From positions 1,054,001 to 1,118,000 of the forward strand of contig NZ_CP063657.1 in assembly GCF_015209745.1 (NCBI RefSeq): a stretch of DNA of 64,000 nt, given 5' to 3'. The notes beneath the pieces are model-generated. The model ran no database searches and was not told the origin of the DNA. It saw only the letters and a list, made by a program, of their open reading frames with translations. Both the position numbers and the translations under genes were made by a program. Positions 1 through 10,420 of the stretch are shown here, in pieces. Source of the stretch: Lysobacter avium (GTDB taxonomy: Bacteria > Pseudomonadota > Gammaproteobacteria > Xanthomonadales > Xanthomonadaceae). The number at the start of each line of letters is the position of its first letter. Position 1 is the stretch's first letter.

Positions 1-1278
1 GTTGCCGCCGAAGCTGCCGCGTCCCATCGGCTGGATGGTGAAGTCCAGGTCACGGGCCGGCACGCCCAGTTCGATCTTCATCTTCGCCAGCTTGGCGGAC
101 GCTTCAGCCCTGGCCTGATCGCTGATGCGGGTGTCACGGGCCAGCGACTCTGCCAGCGCGTTGCGGACCTGGCCGGCAATCAGCATGGCCTGGTTGCGGG
201 TTTCTGGCTTGAGGTAGCGCGCGGCGTATTCGTGACCCAGCATCGGACCGGCGGCGTGGTTGATCGCATCCAGTACCTGCTGCTCGCGCGCGGGTTGAGC
301 CGCAGTGCCGGCGATCACTCGGCCGTGGAAATCGAAGTGGGCGTCGCGCCAGGCCTTGGCCAGATACGGGGCCATCGAGTCGCCTACGCGCCAGCGCAGG
401 TAGGCACGCCATTGCTCGGGCTTGAGCTCGCCGATGAGCCGGTCCACCTCCGCCAGGCGCGCAGGGGTGGCGATGGACACCGTGGGCGTGCTGACGCCCT
501 GGGCTTCGAGGAACTTGTCGAGCTCAAGGTTGGGGTACTGGGCCCCCAGGCTGGCGGTATCGACCGCGCCGTAGTTACTGCGCGGGTCGCGCAGTTCAGC
601 CAGGGGGCGGGATGCCTTCGCCAGGCGTGTTTCAAGGTCGATGACGAGCTGCGCCTGTTTCGCCAGTTCCTTGTCCTTCACGCCGGTGAGCGCGAGGATC
701 TTCTCGATATAGGCGCGGTACTGCCCCATGACGGCCTGGGTCGGCTCGTCGGTGCGCAGGTAATACGCTGGATCAGGCAGGCCTGCGCCGCCCTGGCTGA
801 AGTAGCCGATGTGGCGCGACAGGTTGGCCAGGTCGATGTCGGCACCGAAGTGGAACGCCACCGGAATGCCCACCTGGTGCAGCGCGGCGATGGCCGGAGC
901 GATGCTCTTGCTGCGCTTGATCGCGACTATCCGGTCCAACAGCGGCGCCAACGGCTGGGCGCCATCGGCTTCCACGCCCGCCTCGTTCAGGCCACTGGCC
1001 CAGAAATCACCCAGCAGCTGCTGGACGGGGCCCTGCGGCGCCTGCATGGCGCTGTTGAGCAGCTCGATCTGCTCCTGACGGGCGCGCGTCTCGAGCTGGC
1101 CGAGGGCGGAAATGGAGTCCGCGCCTGCCGGCAGCGGGTTGGCCATCAGCCAGCCGGCATTGGCGAAGCCGTGGAAGTCGGTGCAGGCATCGGCCGCATC
1201 CTGCGCACTGACGGAAGGCGAGGCGAGACCGGCGGTCAAGCCGATCACGAGGGCACAAAACAGGGGTCGCAGGGTCAT
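1..1278 (-). CDS. M13 family (neprilysin/PepO-like) metallopeptidase, N-terminal part
   Basis: The first 426 residues of a secreted zinc endopeptidase are present; the gene runs off the left edge. An N-terminal signal peptide ending near SVSAQ is followed by the M13 opening ([19 protein letters not shown]), which matches the family's conserved 'yvNg.Wl....iP' start. Further M13 blocks are visible (the [12 protein letters not shown] region and the preceding [11 protein letters not shown] helix). The HExxH catalytic motif and the C-terminal zinc ligand lie outside the window, so activity cannot be judged. ATG at 1278 has a GAAGGA Shine-Dalgarno 8 bases upstream. The gene is divergent from ispG with only 62 bases between the starts. 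The family is well supported; the substrate is unknown. Confidence 0.88.
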   Translation of the reverse strand, partial: MTLRPLFCALVIGLTAGLASPSVSAQDAADACTDFHGFANAGWLMANPLPAGADSISALGQLETRARQEQIELLNSAMQAPQGPVQQLLGDFWASGLNEAGVEADGAQPLAPLLDRIVAIKRSKSIAPAIAALHQVGIPVAFHFGADIDLANLSRHIGYFSQGGAGLPDPAYYLRTDEPTQAVMGQYRAYIEKILALTGVKDKELAKQAQLVIDLETRLAKASRPLAELRDPRSNYGAVDTASLGAQYPNLELDKFLEAQGVSTPTVSIATPARLAEVDRLIGELKPEQWRAYLRWRVGDSMAPYLAKAWRDAHFDFHGRVIAGTAAQPAREQQVLDAINHAAGPMLGHEYAARYLKPETRNQAMLIAGQVRNALAESLARDTRISDQARAEASAKLAKMKIELGVPARDLDFTIQPMGRGSFGGN

Positions 1279-1340
1279 CGGGTAGTCCTTCCAGATTATC
1301 CCCGGCAGTCTATCAAGGTGGCGGGCAGTACAATGGCCCG

Positions 1341-2609
1341 ATGAGCCAACACGTCGACTTGCCCTGCCTTGCCCCTGCCTTCGGTCCGATGCCGCGCCGC
1401 GTCACCCGCGCGGTCAGCATCGGTGGTGTCACCGTGGGCGGCGGGGCGCCGGTGGTCGTGCAGTCGATGACCAATACCGACACCGCGGATATCAATTCCA
1501 CGGTGAAGCAGGTGGCCGATCTGTGGCGTGCCGGCTCGGAGCTGGTCCGTATCACGGTGAACAACGCCGAGGCCGCCGCCGCGGTGCCGCGCATCCGCGA
1601 CAAGCTGGCGATGATCGGCGCGCCGGTGCCGCTGATCGGCGACTTCCATTACAACGGCCACCAGCTGCTTACCGCCGAGCCGGCGGCCGCGGAGGCGCTG
1701 GCGAAATTCCGCATCAATCCGGGCAACGTCGGGTTCGGCAAGAAGCGCGACACCCAGTTCGCGACCCTGATCGAGCTGGCGATCCAGTACGGCAAGCCGG
1801 TGCGCATCGGCGCGAACTGGGGTTCATTGGACCAGTCGCTGGCGCGCGAGCTGATGGACGAGAACGCCTTGCGTGCTGAACCCTGGGACGCCGGCCGCGT
1901 GCTGCGTGAGGCGCTGCTGCGCTCGGCGCTGGATTCGGCGGCGCGTGCGGTGGATATCGGGTTGCCTGCAGACCGGATCGTGCTCAGCGCCAAGGTGAGC
2001 GGCGTGCAGGAACTGGTCACCGTGTATCGCGAGTTGGCCTCGCGGGGTGATTACGCGCTGCATCTGGGGCTGACCGAGGCGGGCATCGGCAGCAAGGGCA
2101 TCGTCGCCTCCAGCGCAGCGCTGGGAGTGCTGCTGCAGGAAGGCATCGGCGACACCATCCGCATATCGCTGACCCCCGAGCCGGGGCAGTCGCGGACCAA
2201 CGAGGTGATCGTCGCCCAGGAGCTGTTGCAGACGATGGGCCTGCGTGCGTTCACGCCGATGGTCACGGCGTGCCCGGGTTGCGGCCGCACGACCAGCACC
2301 TTCTTCCAGGAGCTTGCGCAAAAGGTGCAGGAGCACGTCCGGGCGAAAATGCCGGAGTGGAAAATCACCCATCCCGGCGCGGAAAACCTGACGCTTGCGG
2401 TGATGGGCTGCATCGTCAACGGACCGGGTGAATCGCGCCACGCCAACATCGGTATCTCCCTGCCGGGGACGGGTGAGGCGCCCTCGGCCCCGGTGTTCGA
2501 GGACGGCGAGAAAACCGTGACCCTGCGCGGCGAGCACATTGCCGATGAATTCCTCGGCCTGATCGATGCGTATGTCGAGCGCCACCATGGCGGCGCAAGG
2601 GGAGCCTGA
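1341..2609 (+). CDS. ispG: 4-hydroxy-3-methylbut-2-en-1-yl diphosphate synthase (flavodoxin)
   Basis: IspG (GcpE) performs the penultimate step of the MEP isoprenoid pathway, reducing MEcPP to HMBPP in the cytosol with electrons from flavodoxin or ferredoxin. The 422-residue protein has the TIM-barrel start ([16 protein letters not shown]) and the three cysteines of its [4Fe-4S] cluster at about C311 and C314 (TACPGCGRT) and C357 ([11 protein letters not shown]), with the glutamate ligand in GPGES. Length is typical of proteobacteria. A TACAAT hexamer ends 6 bases before the ATG, so the message may have almost no 5' leader. Its 3' end may overlap the start of the PAP2 gene. Confidence 0.97.
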   Translation: MSQHVDLPCLAPAFGPMPRRVTRAVSIGGVTVGGGAPVVVQSMTNTDTADINSTVKQVADLWRAGSELVRITVNNAEAAAAVPRIRDKLAMIGAPVPLIGDFHYNGHQLLTAEPAAAEALAKFRINPGNVGFGKKRDTQFATLIELAIQYGKPVRIGANWGSLDQSLARELMDENALRAEPWDAGRVLREALLRSALDSAARAVDIGLPADRIVLSAKVSGVQELVTVYRELASRGDYALHLGLTEAGIGSKGIVASSAALGVLLQEGIGDTIRISLTPEPGQSRTNEVIVAQELLQTMGLRAFTPMVTACPGCGRTTSTFFQELAQKVQEHVRAKMPEWKITHPGAENLTLAVMGCIVNGPGESRHANIGISLPGTGEAPSAPVFEDGEKTVTLRGEHIADEFLGLIDAYVERHHGGARGA

Positions 2610-3438
2610 CCCGCCGGCAAGCACGCCGGCGGAGCGTACATCTGCTGGAGCCGATGGGCGCAGCCAGGACATTGGCGGCGCACGCTGTCCATCCGACGAG
2701 GTCGGATTGCCCGATGAGACCGCGCCGCCCGACGAGAGCGCCCCGGAGATCGTGCGTCGGGAACAACGGCTGCTGGCGCGCATCGCCCGGGATTTCGGCT
2801 GGCCGCTGGTGCTTGTTTTCCTGACCCTGCTGCTGCCGCTGTGGGGGTTTTCCGAATTGGCCGGTGAGTTGCGCGCCGGTGCGATGTTCGGCTTTGACGA
2901 GCCGATCCTGCGCGGCCTGCGCGCGATGGCAAGCCCAGGTGCAGATCGGCTTTTCGTCGCGGTCTCGAAGCTCGGCTATCTCTACGGCGTGGTGCCGGTC
3001 GACATCGTCCTGATCGCGGGATTGTTTTTACGCCGCCACCTGCGCGCCGCCGCGTTTGCGTCGATGGCGGTGGTGGGCTCGGCGCTGCTGAACCTCTCGG
3101 CCAAGCGCATCTTCAGCCGGGACAGGCCGTCACTGTGGGAATCGATCACGCCCGAACTCACCTCGAGCTTCCCCAGCGGGCACGCGATGGGCTCGGCGAC
3201 GCTGGCCGCGGTCGTGATCGTGCTTGCCTGGCACACCCGCTGGCGCTGGCCTGTCATTGCCGCAATGTCGGCCTTCGTCCTGTTGGTGGGGACGTCTCGG
3301 GTGTACCTGGGCGTGCATTACCCCTCCGACATCCTTGCGGGTTGGGCCGTGGCCAGCGCCTGGGTGGCGGCCTGCCACCTCGCGGTATACCGGCTGCACG
3401 CGCCCACCTGGCCGCTCCACGGCCGACGCATGGACTGA
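2566..3438 (+). CDS. PAP2 superfamily membrane phosphatase
   Basis: This is an integral membrane phosphatase of the type-2 phosphatidic acid phosphatase family, which removes phosphate from lipid phosphates or undecaprenyl diphosphate on the outer face of the inner membrane. All three catalytic motifs are visible: [16 protein letters not shown] and [12 protein letters not shown]. Five or six hydrophobic segments follow a charged, low-complexity N-terminal tail of about 75 residues containing two near-repeats of PDE(T/S)APP. The start is uncertain. ATG codons at 2566, 2572 and 2587 all lie inside the end of ispG, implying translational coupling. Which lipid it acts on (UppP-, PgpB- or LpxE-like) cannot be told. 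It converges on the DMT exporter gene with 6 bases between. Confidence 0.87.
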   Translation: MRMSSATMAAQGEPDPPASTPAERTSAGADGRSQDIGGARCPSDEVGLPDETAPPDESAPEIVRREQRLLARIARDFGWPLVLVFLTLLLPLWGFSELAGELRAGAMFGFDEPILRGLRAMASPGADRLFVAVSKLGYLYGVVPVDIVLIAGLFLRRHLRAAAFASMAVVGSALLNLSAKRIFSRDRPSLWESITPELTSSFPSGHAMGSATLAAVVIVLAWHTRWRWPVIAAMSAFVLLVGTSRVYLGVHYPSDILAGWAVASAWVAACHLAVYRLHAPTWPLHGRRMD

Positions 3439-3444
3439 TCGGCC

Positions 3445-4365
3445 TCAGTTGCCTGGCTTGGCCGCGATGGTCGGCGCGGTGCTCGCCGCCCTGCGGGCCA
3501 GGCTGGCTTCGCGGTGCGCGATGTAGCCATTGGCGCTGAAGATGATCGCCGCACCCAGCAGGGTCCAGCGGTCCAGCGCCTCGCCGAACAGGAAGTAGCC
3601 GAAGACCACCACGATCGGCAGCTGCATGAAGCTGATCGGAATCAGCGCCGAGACTTCGCCCAGCTTGAGCGCGCGGGTCCACAGCATGTGCCCGCCGGTG
3701 CCCAGCACGCCGGCCAGCACCACCCACAGCCAGACGATGCCGTGCGGCCATTCCCACACCCACAGCGCCGGCAGCAGCGACAGCGGCACCCAAAGGATCG
3801 TCGTCAGGATCACGATGCGGTCCGCGGGCTCGGTGTACGCCAGCTGCTTGATCTGGATGGCGACGATGCCGCTGATGATCGCGGCCGAGACCGCGACCAG
3901 CGAGCCTGCGCTGAACTCGGTCGTGCCCGGGCGCACGATCACCAGCACCCCGATGAAGCCCAGGATGACCGCGCTCCAGCGGCGCACGCGCACCTGCTCC
4001 CCCAGCCAGAGCACGGCGGCGATGGTGACGAACAGCGGCGTGGAATACGACAGCGAGACCGCCTGTGCCAGCGGCAGGTGGCCGATCGCCCAGAAGCCGC
4101 AGAACATCGACAGCGTGCCAAGCACGCAGCGCACGATGTAGCGCGGCATCTGCTGCGTCCGCAGCAGTCCGGGCCCGTGCTTGAGCAGCAGGGGCAGGGC
4201 CGCGAGCATGCCGAAGAAGCTGCGGAAGAAAGCGATTTCGAAGGTGTGCAGCGACTCTGATGCCAACCGGATCGTGATCACCATCAGGGCGAAGAATGCG
4301 GTGCTGCCCAGCATCAACAGCGCCGCGCGGGTGTGGATGGAGATCGGTGGTTTCGGTGCTGTCAC
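3445..4365 (-). CDS. DMT/EamA family transporter
   Basis: A 306-residue inner-membrane protein with about ten hydrophobic segments in two EamA halves, the pattern of the drug/metabolite transporter superfamily (RhaT/YdcZ-like exporters). The substrate is not predictable. The longer open frame back to 4566 is only a shadow of murB. The GTG at 4365 forms a GTGA overlap with the murB stop codon, and hydrophobic sequence begins about 12 residues later, so translation is likely coupled to murB. It is the last gene of the leftward DUF4190-pyrD-murB-exporter run and ends next to the convergent PAP2 gene. Confidence 0.88.
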   Translation of the reverse strand: MTAPKPPISIHTRAALLMLGSTAFFALMVITIRLASESLHTFEIAFFRSFFGMLAALPLLLKHGPGLLRTQQMPRYIVRCVLGTLSMFCGFWAIGHLPLAQAVSLSYSTPLFVTIAAVLWLGEQVRVRRWSAVILGFIGVLVIVRPGTTEFSAGSLVAVSAAIISGIVAIQIKQLAYTEPADRIVILTTILWVPLSLLPALWVWEWPHGIVWLWVVLAGVLGTGGHMLWTRALKLGEVSALIPISFMQLPIVVVFGYFLFGEALDRWTLLGAAIIFSANGYIAHREASLARRAASTAPTIAAKPGN

Positions 4366-5402
4366 CAGCTCGCGCCGATCAGTCGCGGTTCCGGCTCCAG
4401 GGCGACGCCAAAGCGTTTGCGCACCGACCCCGCTATCTCTCGGGCGAGCTCGTAGAGCTCCAGCCCACTGGCCGCGCCGTGGTTGACCAGCACCAGCGCG
4501 TGGGACCCCGAGACGCCCGCGTCGCCCCTGCGACGGCCCTTCCAGCCGCAGGCATCGATCAGCCATGCCGCGGATACCTTCCTCGTCGCGTCCGAGCCGG
4601 TGGCAAACGTCGGCATCGACGGGTTGGCATCCTGCAGGGCGTTGGCCTGTGCAGCCGGGAGGATGGGATTCTTGAAGAAGCTGCCGGCGTTGCCGATCAA
4701 AGTCGGATCGGGCAGCTTGCCGCGGCGGATGGCGACGACCGCGTCAGCGACATCCTGCGCCGTGGGGTTGGAAACGCCAGCTGCCTCGAGCTGCGCGCTG
4801 ATCCCGGCATAGCTCAGGCGCGGCTCGAAATCACGCGGTAGGGCGAACTCGACCGCGGTGATGATCAAGCGACCGGACTCACGCTTGAACAGGCTGTCGC
4901 GATAGGCGAACGCGCAATCGGCGGCGCTCAGATGATGCCACTCGCCGGTGGCCGGCTCGAACGCCTCCACCCGGTGGATGAACTCGCCCACCTCGACGCC
5001 ATAGGCGCCAATGTTCTGGATCGGCGCCGCGCCGACGGTGCCGGGGATCAGCGCCAGGTTCTCCAGTCCGCAAAGGCCTAGCGCGAGCGACTCCATGACC
5101 AGTGCGTGCCATGTGGTTCCGGCGTCGGCACGCAGGATCGCCGCGCCATGGATTTCTCGCGCGACCACCACGCGGTTGCCGGTCAGTGCCAGCAAAGGCG
5201 CTTGCGGATCGCCGACGAACAACAGGTTGCTGCCGCCGCCAATCACCAGTGGCGGGTGGTCGCGGAAATCGGCTGAAGCCAGCACGTCGGGGAGGGCGGA
5301 GGCGTCGTCCACTTCGGCCAGAAAAGGCGCCAACGCAGGCACGCCGAAGCTGTTGCGCGACTTCAGCGGCACATTGCGGAACAGTCGTACGGAATCGCTC
5401 AT
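4362..5402 (-). CDS. murB: UDP-N-acetylenolpyruvoylglucosamine reductase
   Basis: MurB reduces UDP-GlcNAc-enolpyruvate to UDP-MurNAc with NADPH and FAD, the second committed step of peptidoglycan precursor synthesis, in the cytosol. The 346-residue protein shows the FAD-binding blocks ([24 protein letters not shown]), the catalytic serine segment [10 protein letters not shown], and the C-terminal glutamate motif EPEPRLIG. Presence of the YRDSLFK loop and overall length match the E. coli-type (type I) enzyme. ATG at 5402 overlaps the pyrD stop in an ATGA junction, and the murB stop overlaps the GTG of the following exporter gene. Confidence 0.97.
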   Translation of the reverse strand: MSDSVRLFRNVPLKSRNSFGVPALAPFLAEVDDASALPDVLASADFRDHPPLVIGGGSNLLFVGDPQAPLLALTGNRVVVAREIHGAAILRADAGTTWHALVMESLALGLCGLENLALIPGTVGAAPIQNIGAYGVEVGEFIHRVEAFEPATGEWHHLSAADCAFAYRDSLFKRESGRLIITAVEFALPRDFEPRLSYAGISAQLEAAGVSNPTAQDVADAVVAIRRGKLPDPTLIGNAGSFFKNPILPAAQANALQDANPSMPTFATGSDATRKVSAAWLIDACGWKGRRRGDAGVSGSHALVLVNHGAASGLELYELAREIAGSVRKRFGVALEPEPRLIGASW

Positions 5403-6457
5403 GCAGCCGGCGGCAACGGTCCGCCGCTGGGCGCGAACTTGCGGCGGCGGATCGCTTCCACGCACTCCTTGATCAGGCCCGGGCCGCGATAGACCAGGCC
5501 GGAGTAGCACTGCACCAGGGTGGCGCCCGCGGCCATCTTGGTCACCGCATCGGCGCCGCTGAGGATGCCGCCGACACCCACCAGCGGGATCGACTCGGGC
5601 AGGCGCGTTCGCATCATCCGCAGCACGGTGGTGGAACGGCCCATGAGCGGTTTCCCTGAAAGTCCGCCTGTCTCGTCGGCACCGCGCACGCCTTCCACCG
5701 CAATGCGCGAGACCGTGGTGTTGGTCGCGATCACGCCATCGACCTGCATCTCCGTCAGCACGCGGGCACACGCCTCGATATCCGGGTCCGACAGATCCGG
5801 CGCGATCTTCACCAGCATCGGGATCCGACGGCCGTGCTTGGCGCCCAGGCGTTCCTGCTCCTCGCGCAGGGTGCCGACCAGTCGCCGCAGGGTCTGTTCC
5901 TCCTGCAGTTCGCGCAGCCCGGCCGTGTTGGGCGAGGAGATGTTGACGGTCACGTAGTCGGCCAGCTCATACACGCGCGACAGGCAGTACATGTAGTCGC
6001 CGTCGGCGATGTCGTTGGGGGTGTCCTTGTTCTTGCCGATGTTGATGCCCAGCAGCGCGCCCTTGCGATCGGCCCGTTCGACATTGCGCACCAGCGCATC
6101 CACACCGGCGTTGTTGAAGCCCAGCCGGTTGATCACCGCTTTCTGCGACGGCAGGCGGAACATCCGCGGTTTCGGATTGCCGTCCTGCGGGCGCGGCGTG
6201 ACGGTGCCGATCTCGACGAAGCCGAAGCCCAGCGCCATCAGTGCATCGATGTGCTCGCCATTCTTGTCCAGGCCGGCGGCCAGCCCGACCGGGTTGGCGA
6301 AATCCAGCCCGAAAGCGCGTGTCGGCAGCGGGGCAGGGACTTTCGACAGCAGCGAGGCCGCGCCCGATCGCCATGCGACATCGAGCGCGCGCAGACCAAG
6401 GTCATGCGCGCGCTCGGCATCCATGGCGAACAGCAGCGGGCGGGCCAGACCGTACAC
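5399..6457 (-). CDS. pyrD: dihydroorotate dehydrogenase (quinone), class 2
   Basis: PyrD oxidises dihydroorotate to orotate, passing electrons to the quinone pool at the inner membrane (pyrimidine synthesis). The amphipathic N-terminal helix of class 2 enzymes is present (residues 1-30), followed by the FMN barrel with [14 protein letters not shown] and the serine-type active-site segment VNISSPNT, which separates it from the cysteine-type class 1 enzymes. It has 352 residues against 336 in E. coli. Translation starts at GTG 6457, only 2 bases after the DUF4190 stop. A second pyrimidine gene, a dihydroorotase, lies at 39.4-40.7 kb. Confidence 0.97.
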   Translation of the reverse strand: MYGLARPLLFAMDAERAHDLGLRALDVAWRSGAASLLSKVPAPLPTRAFGLDFANPVGLAAGLDKNGEHIDALMALGFGFVEIGTVTPRPQDGNPKPRMFRLPSQKAVINRLGFNNAGVDALVRNVERADRKGALLGINIGKNKDTPNDIADGDYMYCLSRVYELADYVTVNISSPNTAGLRELQEEQTLRRLVGTLREEQERLGAKHGRRIPMLVKIAPDLSDPDIEACARVLTEMQVDGVIATNTTVSRIAVEGVRGADETGGLSGKPLMGRSTTVLRMMRTRLPESIPLVGVGGILSGADAVTKMAAGATLVQCYSGLVYRGPGLIKECVEAIRRRKFAPSGGPLPPAA

Positions 6458-6459
6458 GC

Positions 6460-6786
6460 CTACCCCCAGTTGGAGGCAAGCGCGAGGAACGCCGCGAGAC
6501 CACCGAACAGCAGCAACACGCCGATGATCGACACGATCGCCAGCGCGACCATCGCGTAACCGAGCACCAGGCCGCTGACCGCCAGTCCGTCTCCGTCGAC
6601 CAGGCCATTGGCGGCTTTGATCTCACTGCGTGCCATGTGGCCGGTGACGATGGCCACGATGCTGGCCACGAACGGCAGCAGCGTCCAGCCCAGTATTCCG
6701 GCGACCAGGCTGATGACGGCCATGCTGCTGGTCCGGCGGACCTGGTGCGTCGGCGGCGGAAGCGGGGCGGAGACGGATGTGTTCAT
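6460..6786 (-). CDS. DUF4190 domain small membrane protein
   Basis: A 108-residue protein with a short cytoplasmic proline-rich head and two hydrophobic segments flanking a charged loop ([23 protein letters not shown]). This is the hallmark of DUF4190 proteins, whose 'gh.Alr.ik...g...GrglAiaGlvlG' loop is plainly recognisable. No biochemical role is established for the family. The upstream open frame to 7896 is a shadow of the aldehyde dehydrogenase. The gene sits 23 bases after that gene and 2 bases before pyrD, so it is probably co-transcribed with both. Confidence 0.85.
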   Translation of the reverse strand: MNTSVSAPLPPPTHQVRRTSSMAVISLVAGILGWTLLPFVASIVAIVTGHMARSEIKAANGLVDGDGLAVSGLVLGYAMVALAIVSIIGVLLLFGGLAAFLALASNWG

Positions 6787-6809
6787 CGACGGTGCTCGGT
6801 GGGTGGGGC

Positions 6810-8342
6810 TTACAGGTCGAACTTGATGCCCTGCGCCAGCGGCAGTTCGTCGGAGTAGTTGATGGTGTTGGTCTGGCGACGCATGTAGGCGCGCCACGCG
6901 TCGGAGCCGGACTCGCGACCGCCACCGGTCTCCTTCTCGCCGCCGAACGCGCCACCGATCTCGGCGCCCGAGGTACCGATGTTGACGTTGGCGATGCCGC
7001 AGTCCGAGCCCCACGCAGCAAGGAACTGCTCGGCCGCCTTCAGGCTCTCGGTGAAGATCGCCGAGGACAGGCCCTGCGGCACGTCGTTCTGCATCTCGAT
7101 GGCCTCGTCCAAGGTGCTGAACTTCATCACGTACAGGATCGGCGCGAAGGTTTCCGTCTGCACCACCTCGGAGCTGTTGGCCAGGCCGGTGATCAGGGTC
7201 GGCAGGACGAAGTTGCCCTTGCGGTCGATCGCCTCGCCACCGGACTCGACCTTGCCGCCGGCAGCCTTGGCCTTCTCGATCGCGGCAAGGAACTCCTTGA
7301 CGCCTTCCGGGCTGTTCAGCGGGCCCATCAGGTTGGCCGGGTCGGTCGGATCGCCGATTTTTCCTTCTACCTGCTTGTAGGCGGTGACCAGCTTGGCCAG
7401 CACGTCGTCGTAGATCGACTCGTGGATGAACACGCGGCGGGTGGATGTGCAGCGCTGGCCGGCGGTGCCGACCGCGCCGAACACGATCGCGGGGATCGCC
7501 AGCTTCAGGTCCGCGCTGGCATCGACAATCATCGCGTTGTTGCCGCCCAGCTCCAGCAGCGAACGGCCCATGCGGCGGGCGACGCGCTCGCCAACGTGGC
7601 GGCCGACCTTGGTCGAACCGGTGAAGCTGATCAGGTTGATGCGCTTGTCGTCGACGAAGTGCTGGGCCAGCTCGGTGCCCGCGTCGTTGAACAGGAAGAA
7701 GATGTCGGGGAAGCCGCCCTTGCGCAGCGCCTCGTTGCAGATCTTGATCGAGGCGATCGCCGACAGCGGAGTCTTGGGCGACGGCTTCCAGATGGTGATG
7801 TTGCCGCAGACCGCCGAGACCAGCGCGTTCCACGCCCACACCGCGACCGGGAAGTTGAACGCCGAGATCACCCCGACGACGCCCAGCGGGTGCCACTGCT
7901 CGTACATGCGGTGGCCGGGGCGCTCCGAATGCATGGTCAGGCCATACAGCTGGCGCGACAGGCCGACGGCGAACTCGCCGATGTCGATCATTTCCTGCAC
8001 TTCACCGTCGCCTTCGGGTTTGGACTTGCCCATCTCCAGCGCGACCAGCGAACCCAGCGCGTCCTTGTGCTCGCGCAACGCGTCGGCGCACAGGCGCACC
8101 GCTTCACCCCGGCGCGGGGCCGGCGTGCTGCGCCATACCTTGAAGGCGGCCTGGGCGCGCTCGACGATCGTGTCGTAGTCGGACTGCGTGGTCGCATGCA
8201 CCTTCGCCAGTGACTCGCCGTCGGTCGGGCTCAGCGGCTCCAGCGTGCCTGCGTTGCCGGCATTGGCCCATTCGCCATTGCCGAGGTACGTGCCGGATTC
8301 GGTGTCGTTCAGGCCGAGCGCAGTGAGGACGGGATGGGTCAT
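6810..8342 (-). CDS. ALDH7-type aldehyde dehydrogenase (alpha-aminoadipic semialdehyde dehydrogenase-like)
   Basis: A 510-residue NAD(P)-dependent aldehyde dehydrogenase. The catalytic cysteine lies in [12 protein letters not shown], the general-base glutamate in LLELGGNNA, and the oxyanion/cofactor segment in [13 protein letters not shown]. The full-length similarity, including the [19 protein letters not shown] tail, is to the ALDH7 (antiquitin) group. Members oxidise alpha-aminoadipic semialdehyde/piperideine-6-carboxylate in lysine breakdown (AmaB/Pcd in pseudomonads). Substrate assignment is by family only; no other lysine catabolic gene is nearby. It is a cytosolic enzyme. The gene lies 23 bases upstream of DUF4190 and may begin that operon. 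Confidence 0.93.
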   Translation of the reverse strand: MTHPVLTALGLNDTESGTYLGNGEWANAGNAGTLEPLSPTDGESLAKVHATTQSDYDTIVERAQAAFKVWRSTPAPRRGEAVRLCADALREHKDALGSLVALEMGKSKPEGDGEVQEMIDIGEFAVGLSRQLYGLTMHSERPGHRMYEQWHPLGVVGVISAFNFPVAVWAWNALVSAVCGNITIWKPSPKTPLSAIASIKICNEALRKGGFPDIFFLFNDAGTELAQHFVDDKRINLISFTGSTKVGRHVGERVARRMGRSLLELGGNNAMIVDASADLKLAIPAIVFGAVGTAGQRCTSTRRVFIHESIYDDVLAKLVTAYKQVEGKIGDPTDPANLMGPLNSPEGVKEFLAAIEKAKAAGGKVESGGEAIDRKGNFVLPTLITGLANSSEVVQTETFAPILYVMKFSTLDEAIEMQNDVPQGLSSAIFTESLKAAEQFLAAWGSDCGIANVNIGTSGAEIGGAFGGEKETGGGRESGSDAWRAYMRRQTNTINYSDELPLAQGIKFDL

Positions 8343-8446
8343 GAAGATCTCCTGTTGATCGAACAGTGGTGAGGCCGCGCCTCAAGCCGCGGATTGATCC
8401 GGGCGGGGCACGCGGCGATGCCGCGAAACGTCTCGCAGACGATGAA

Positions 8447-8523
8447 TGGTGACCCCGACACGATTCGAACGTGTGACCTGTCCCTTAGGAGGGGACCGCT
8501 CTATCCAGCTGAGCTACGGGGCC
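8447..8523 (-). tRNA. tRNA-Arg (anticodon CCT)
   Basis: On the minus strand a 77-base cloverleaf is present. The acceptor arms GGCCCCG and CGGGGTC pair with one G-T. The D arm reads AGCTCAGCTGGATAGAGC. The anticodon stem GTCCC/GGGAC encloses loop CTCCTAA, giving anticodon CCT for codon AGG. The T loop has GTTCGAATC, and the discriminator A and CCA end are encoded. AGG is a rare arginine codon in such GC-rich genomes. Confidence 0.96.
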
Positions 8524-8581
8524 GTAACAGCCTATTTTCGCATGAACCGGTGCCGGGGTGGCGCGAGGCGCGGTGACCTCG

Positions 8582-10420
8582 CTATCGCTTCGGCCGATCA
8601 CTGCGTGCCCGTGTTTCAGCGCTGTTGTTTGCCGGGCGAAGCAGCCAGCGGGAGCGTTCCAGCCACCAGCAAGCGGTCGCGGTAGCCAGCCAGACCAGGA
8701 ACCACGGCCAGCGGGGGCCGGTTTGTGAGGGTGGGTGCCGTGCGGAGGCTCCGGTGGCATCCGGGGAGCCGCCCGCGCCAGCCGCAAGCATCAGAGTCGC
8801 TTCGCGCAACGCGTTGGCGGTCATTGCCGGGGTTTGTCCTGCAGATGGAACCGGGAACAATTGCGTGTGCTCAGCGTCGCGCAACTCGTGCCAACCCGGA
8901 GCGTCTGCCCAGAACCCGGCGCAGTCGGCGTCGCCACTGGCCGGGTCGATGTGCAGCGTGACGGAGTCACCGACAGGCGACAGCACCGGCGCGCCTTCGC
9001 CGATACCGCAGATCACGCTGCGCTGGTACGGCGCGGCAGCTTCAATCGTGACCGGGGATGTGGTCGCGACGCTGGCGCGGGCGAGGGTGCTGAAGGCGCT
9101 GCTCCAGATCTCGCCGTGGACGTCCTGCCGTCCCGCCATGACCAGGCGGTAGCTGTCGACCAGCGGCCATACTCCGACGCGGCCTCGCCCATGCGCCACC
9201 CAGAACCCGAGCGGCTCTCCGGCGCCGTCAGCAAGCAATTCGATACCGTCAGCAGCCGTCACGCGCACGACGCGGGTAAGGCTTGGGAGGGCGTCGGCGG
9301 CGTCGCCCGGACCGACCCATTCGCCGCCGAGGCGGATTCCGGGATCGGGGTTGGTACGGGCGACGTCAAAGCCCAGCTCCGCCAATCGCTGGCGGTCGGC
9401 ATCGCCCGGCGGCCCAGCCATCCGCAGCAACAGGCCCAGGCCCCGGTCGAGCGCAGCGGCGAGGACCTCGTGTTGATCGCGGCTGAGGGTGCCCCAGCTG
9501 CGGTCGTCGAGTACGAGCAGGTCGAATTGATCCAACGCCGCGGCATCGAATCGGCCGGGCGCGGTGCCGACCTGGGTGCCGGCGCCCAGGCTGATGCGGG
9601 TGTCGAGTTCGGCGCCGGCGTCCAGCGCCCAGCGGCGCAGGTACTTGAGCTCCGGCGATGGCCCACCGGCCAGTACGAGCACCTTCAAGTCGCGCGGTGG
9701 CGTCACGTCAAGCGGTAGCGGGGCCTCGTCGATGGTGTTGCCTTCCGTGTCCAGCACCAGCACTCGATAGGGCGTCAGGCCGGCGCTGCGTGCGCTGGCA
9801 TGCAGCGTGAACTGTCCGTCGTCGCCGAGCTCGCTGCGATCCACTACGCGATCGGCCGGGTCGCGCAGTTCGACCGATCCGCCAGTGACCGCCGCGGTGC
9901 GTCCGCTGACGGCGAACCGTCGTCCGGCGGCCACGCGCTGCGGGGAGTGGATTTCGACCAGACCCGGTGGCTGCGGCGCTGCGCGGAACTCGATTTCCAG
10001 ACCGCGTGCTGCGTCGAGGTCGCGAGCGACCAGCCCGGCGCCCAGAACACGGATGCGTTGGGTCGCCGGATGGGTGCGCAATGCGCTGGCGAGGTCGGGA
10101 AAACGCTCGGCGTCGGCGGGCATGCTCGTGCCGGCTTCGGGCAACGCCACGGTGCGGTCGCCGACGACACGCTGCGCGGTGACCTCGTCGGCACGCGCAG
10201 TCAGCACGACCAGGGTCCCCGGCTCATGCAGGACCGGCGGCGGGAACAGCGCGAAGTAGAGCAATCCGGCGCTGGCAACCTGTGCCAACAACAGCACTGT
10301 CGTGCGCAACGGATGGGGTCGCGACTCCCGAGGCAGCCGTGTCCGGACCCGAACGGCGCGAGCGCTGCCCAGCAGCACGGCAAGCGCAAGAATTCCGATG
10401 ACCAGCAGTTGCGGGCTCAT
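8582..10420 (-). CDS. membrane-anchored protein with glutamine-amidotransferase-like domain, last gene of the MoxR/TldD operon
   Basis: A 612-residue protein of unknown function. Two hydrophobic segments near the N terminus (residues 3-22 and about 42-62) and one near residue 580 anchor it, leaving a large, probably periplasmic middle. That middle has a beta-rich stretch (GRTAAVTGGSVELRDPADR, like carboxypeptidase-regulatory or Ig-like folds) followed by a ThuA/class-I-amidotransferase-like alternation (VLVLAGGPSPELKYLRRW; DQFDLLVLDDRSW). The architecture resembles the large membrane proteins that accompany MoxR-DUF58-BatA clusters. Its ATG overlaps the stop of the preceding gene by an ATGA junction. 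No catalytic cysteine motif is evident. Confidence 0.7.
   Translation of the reverse strand: MSPQLLVIGILALAVLLGSARAVRVRTRLPRESRPHPLRTTVLLLAQVASAGLLYFALFPPPVLHEPGTLVVLTARADEVTAQRVVGDRTVALPEAGTSMPADAERFPDLASALRTHPATQRIRVLGAGLVARDLDAARGLEIEFRAAPQPPGLVEIHSPQRVAAGRRFAVSGRTAAVTGGSVELRDPADRVVDRSELGDDGQFTLHASARSAGLTPYRVLVLDTEGNTIDEAPLPLDVTPPRDLKVLVLAGGPSPELKYLRRWALDAGAELDTRISLGAGTQVGTAPGRFDAAALDQFDLLVLDDRSWGTLSRDQHEVLAAALDRGLGLLLRMAGPPGDADRQRLAELGFDVARTNPDPGIRLGGEWVGPGDAADALPSLTRVVRVTAADGIELLADGAGEPLGFWVAHGRGRVGVWPLVDSYRLVMAGRQDVHGEIWSSAFSTLARASVATTSPVTIEAAAPYQRSVICGIGEGAPVLSPVGDSVTLHIDPASGDADCAGFWADAPGWHELRDAEHTQLFPVPSAGQTPAMTANALREATLMLAAGAGGSPDATGASARHPPSQTGPRWPWFLVWLATATACWWLERSRWLLRPANNSAETRARSDRPKR

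Noticed and set aside
232..1344. A 370-codon plus-strand frame
   Set aside because: It is antisense to the M13 peptidase gene, whose minus-strand product has clear family motifs and a signal peptide.
8447..8523. tRNA-Arg as an attachment site of an integrated element
   Set aside because: No integrase gene, no repeated tRNA 3' end and no change in gene type nearby.
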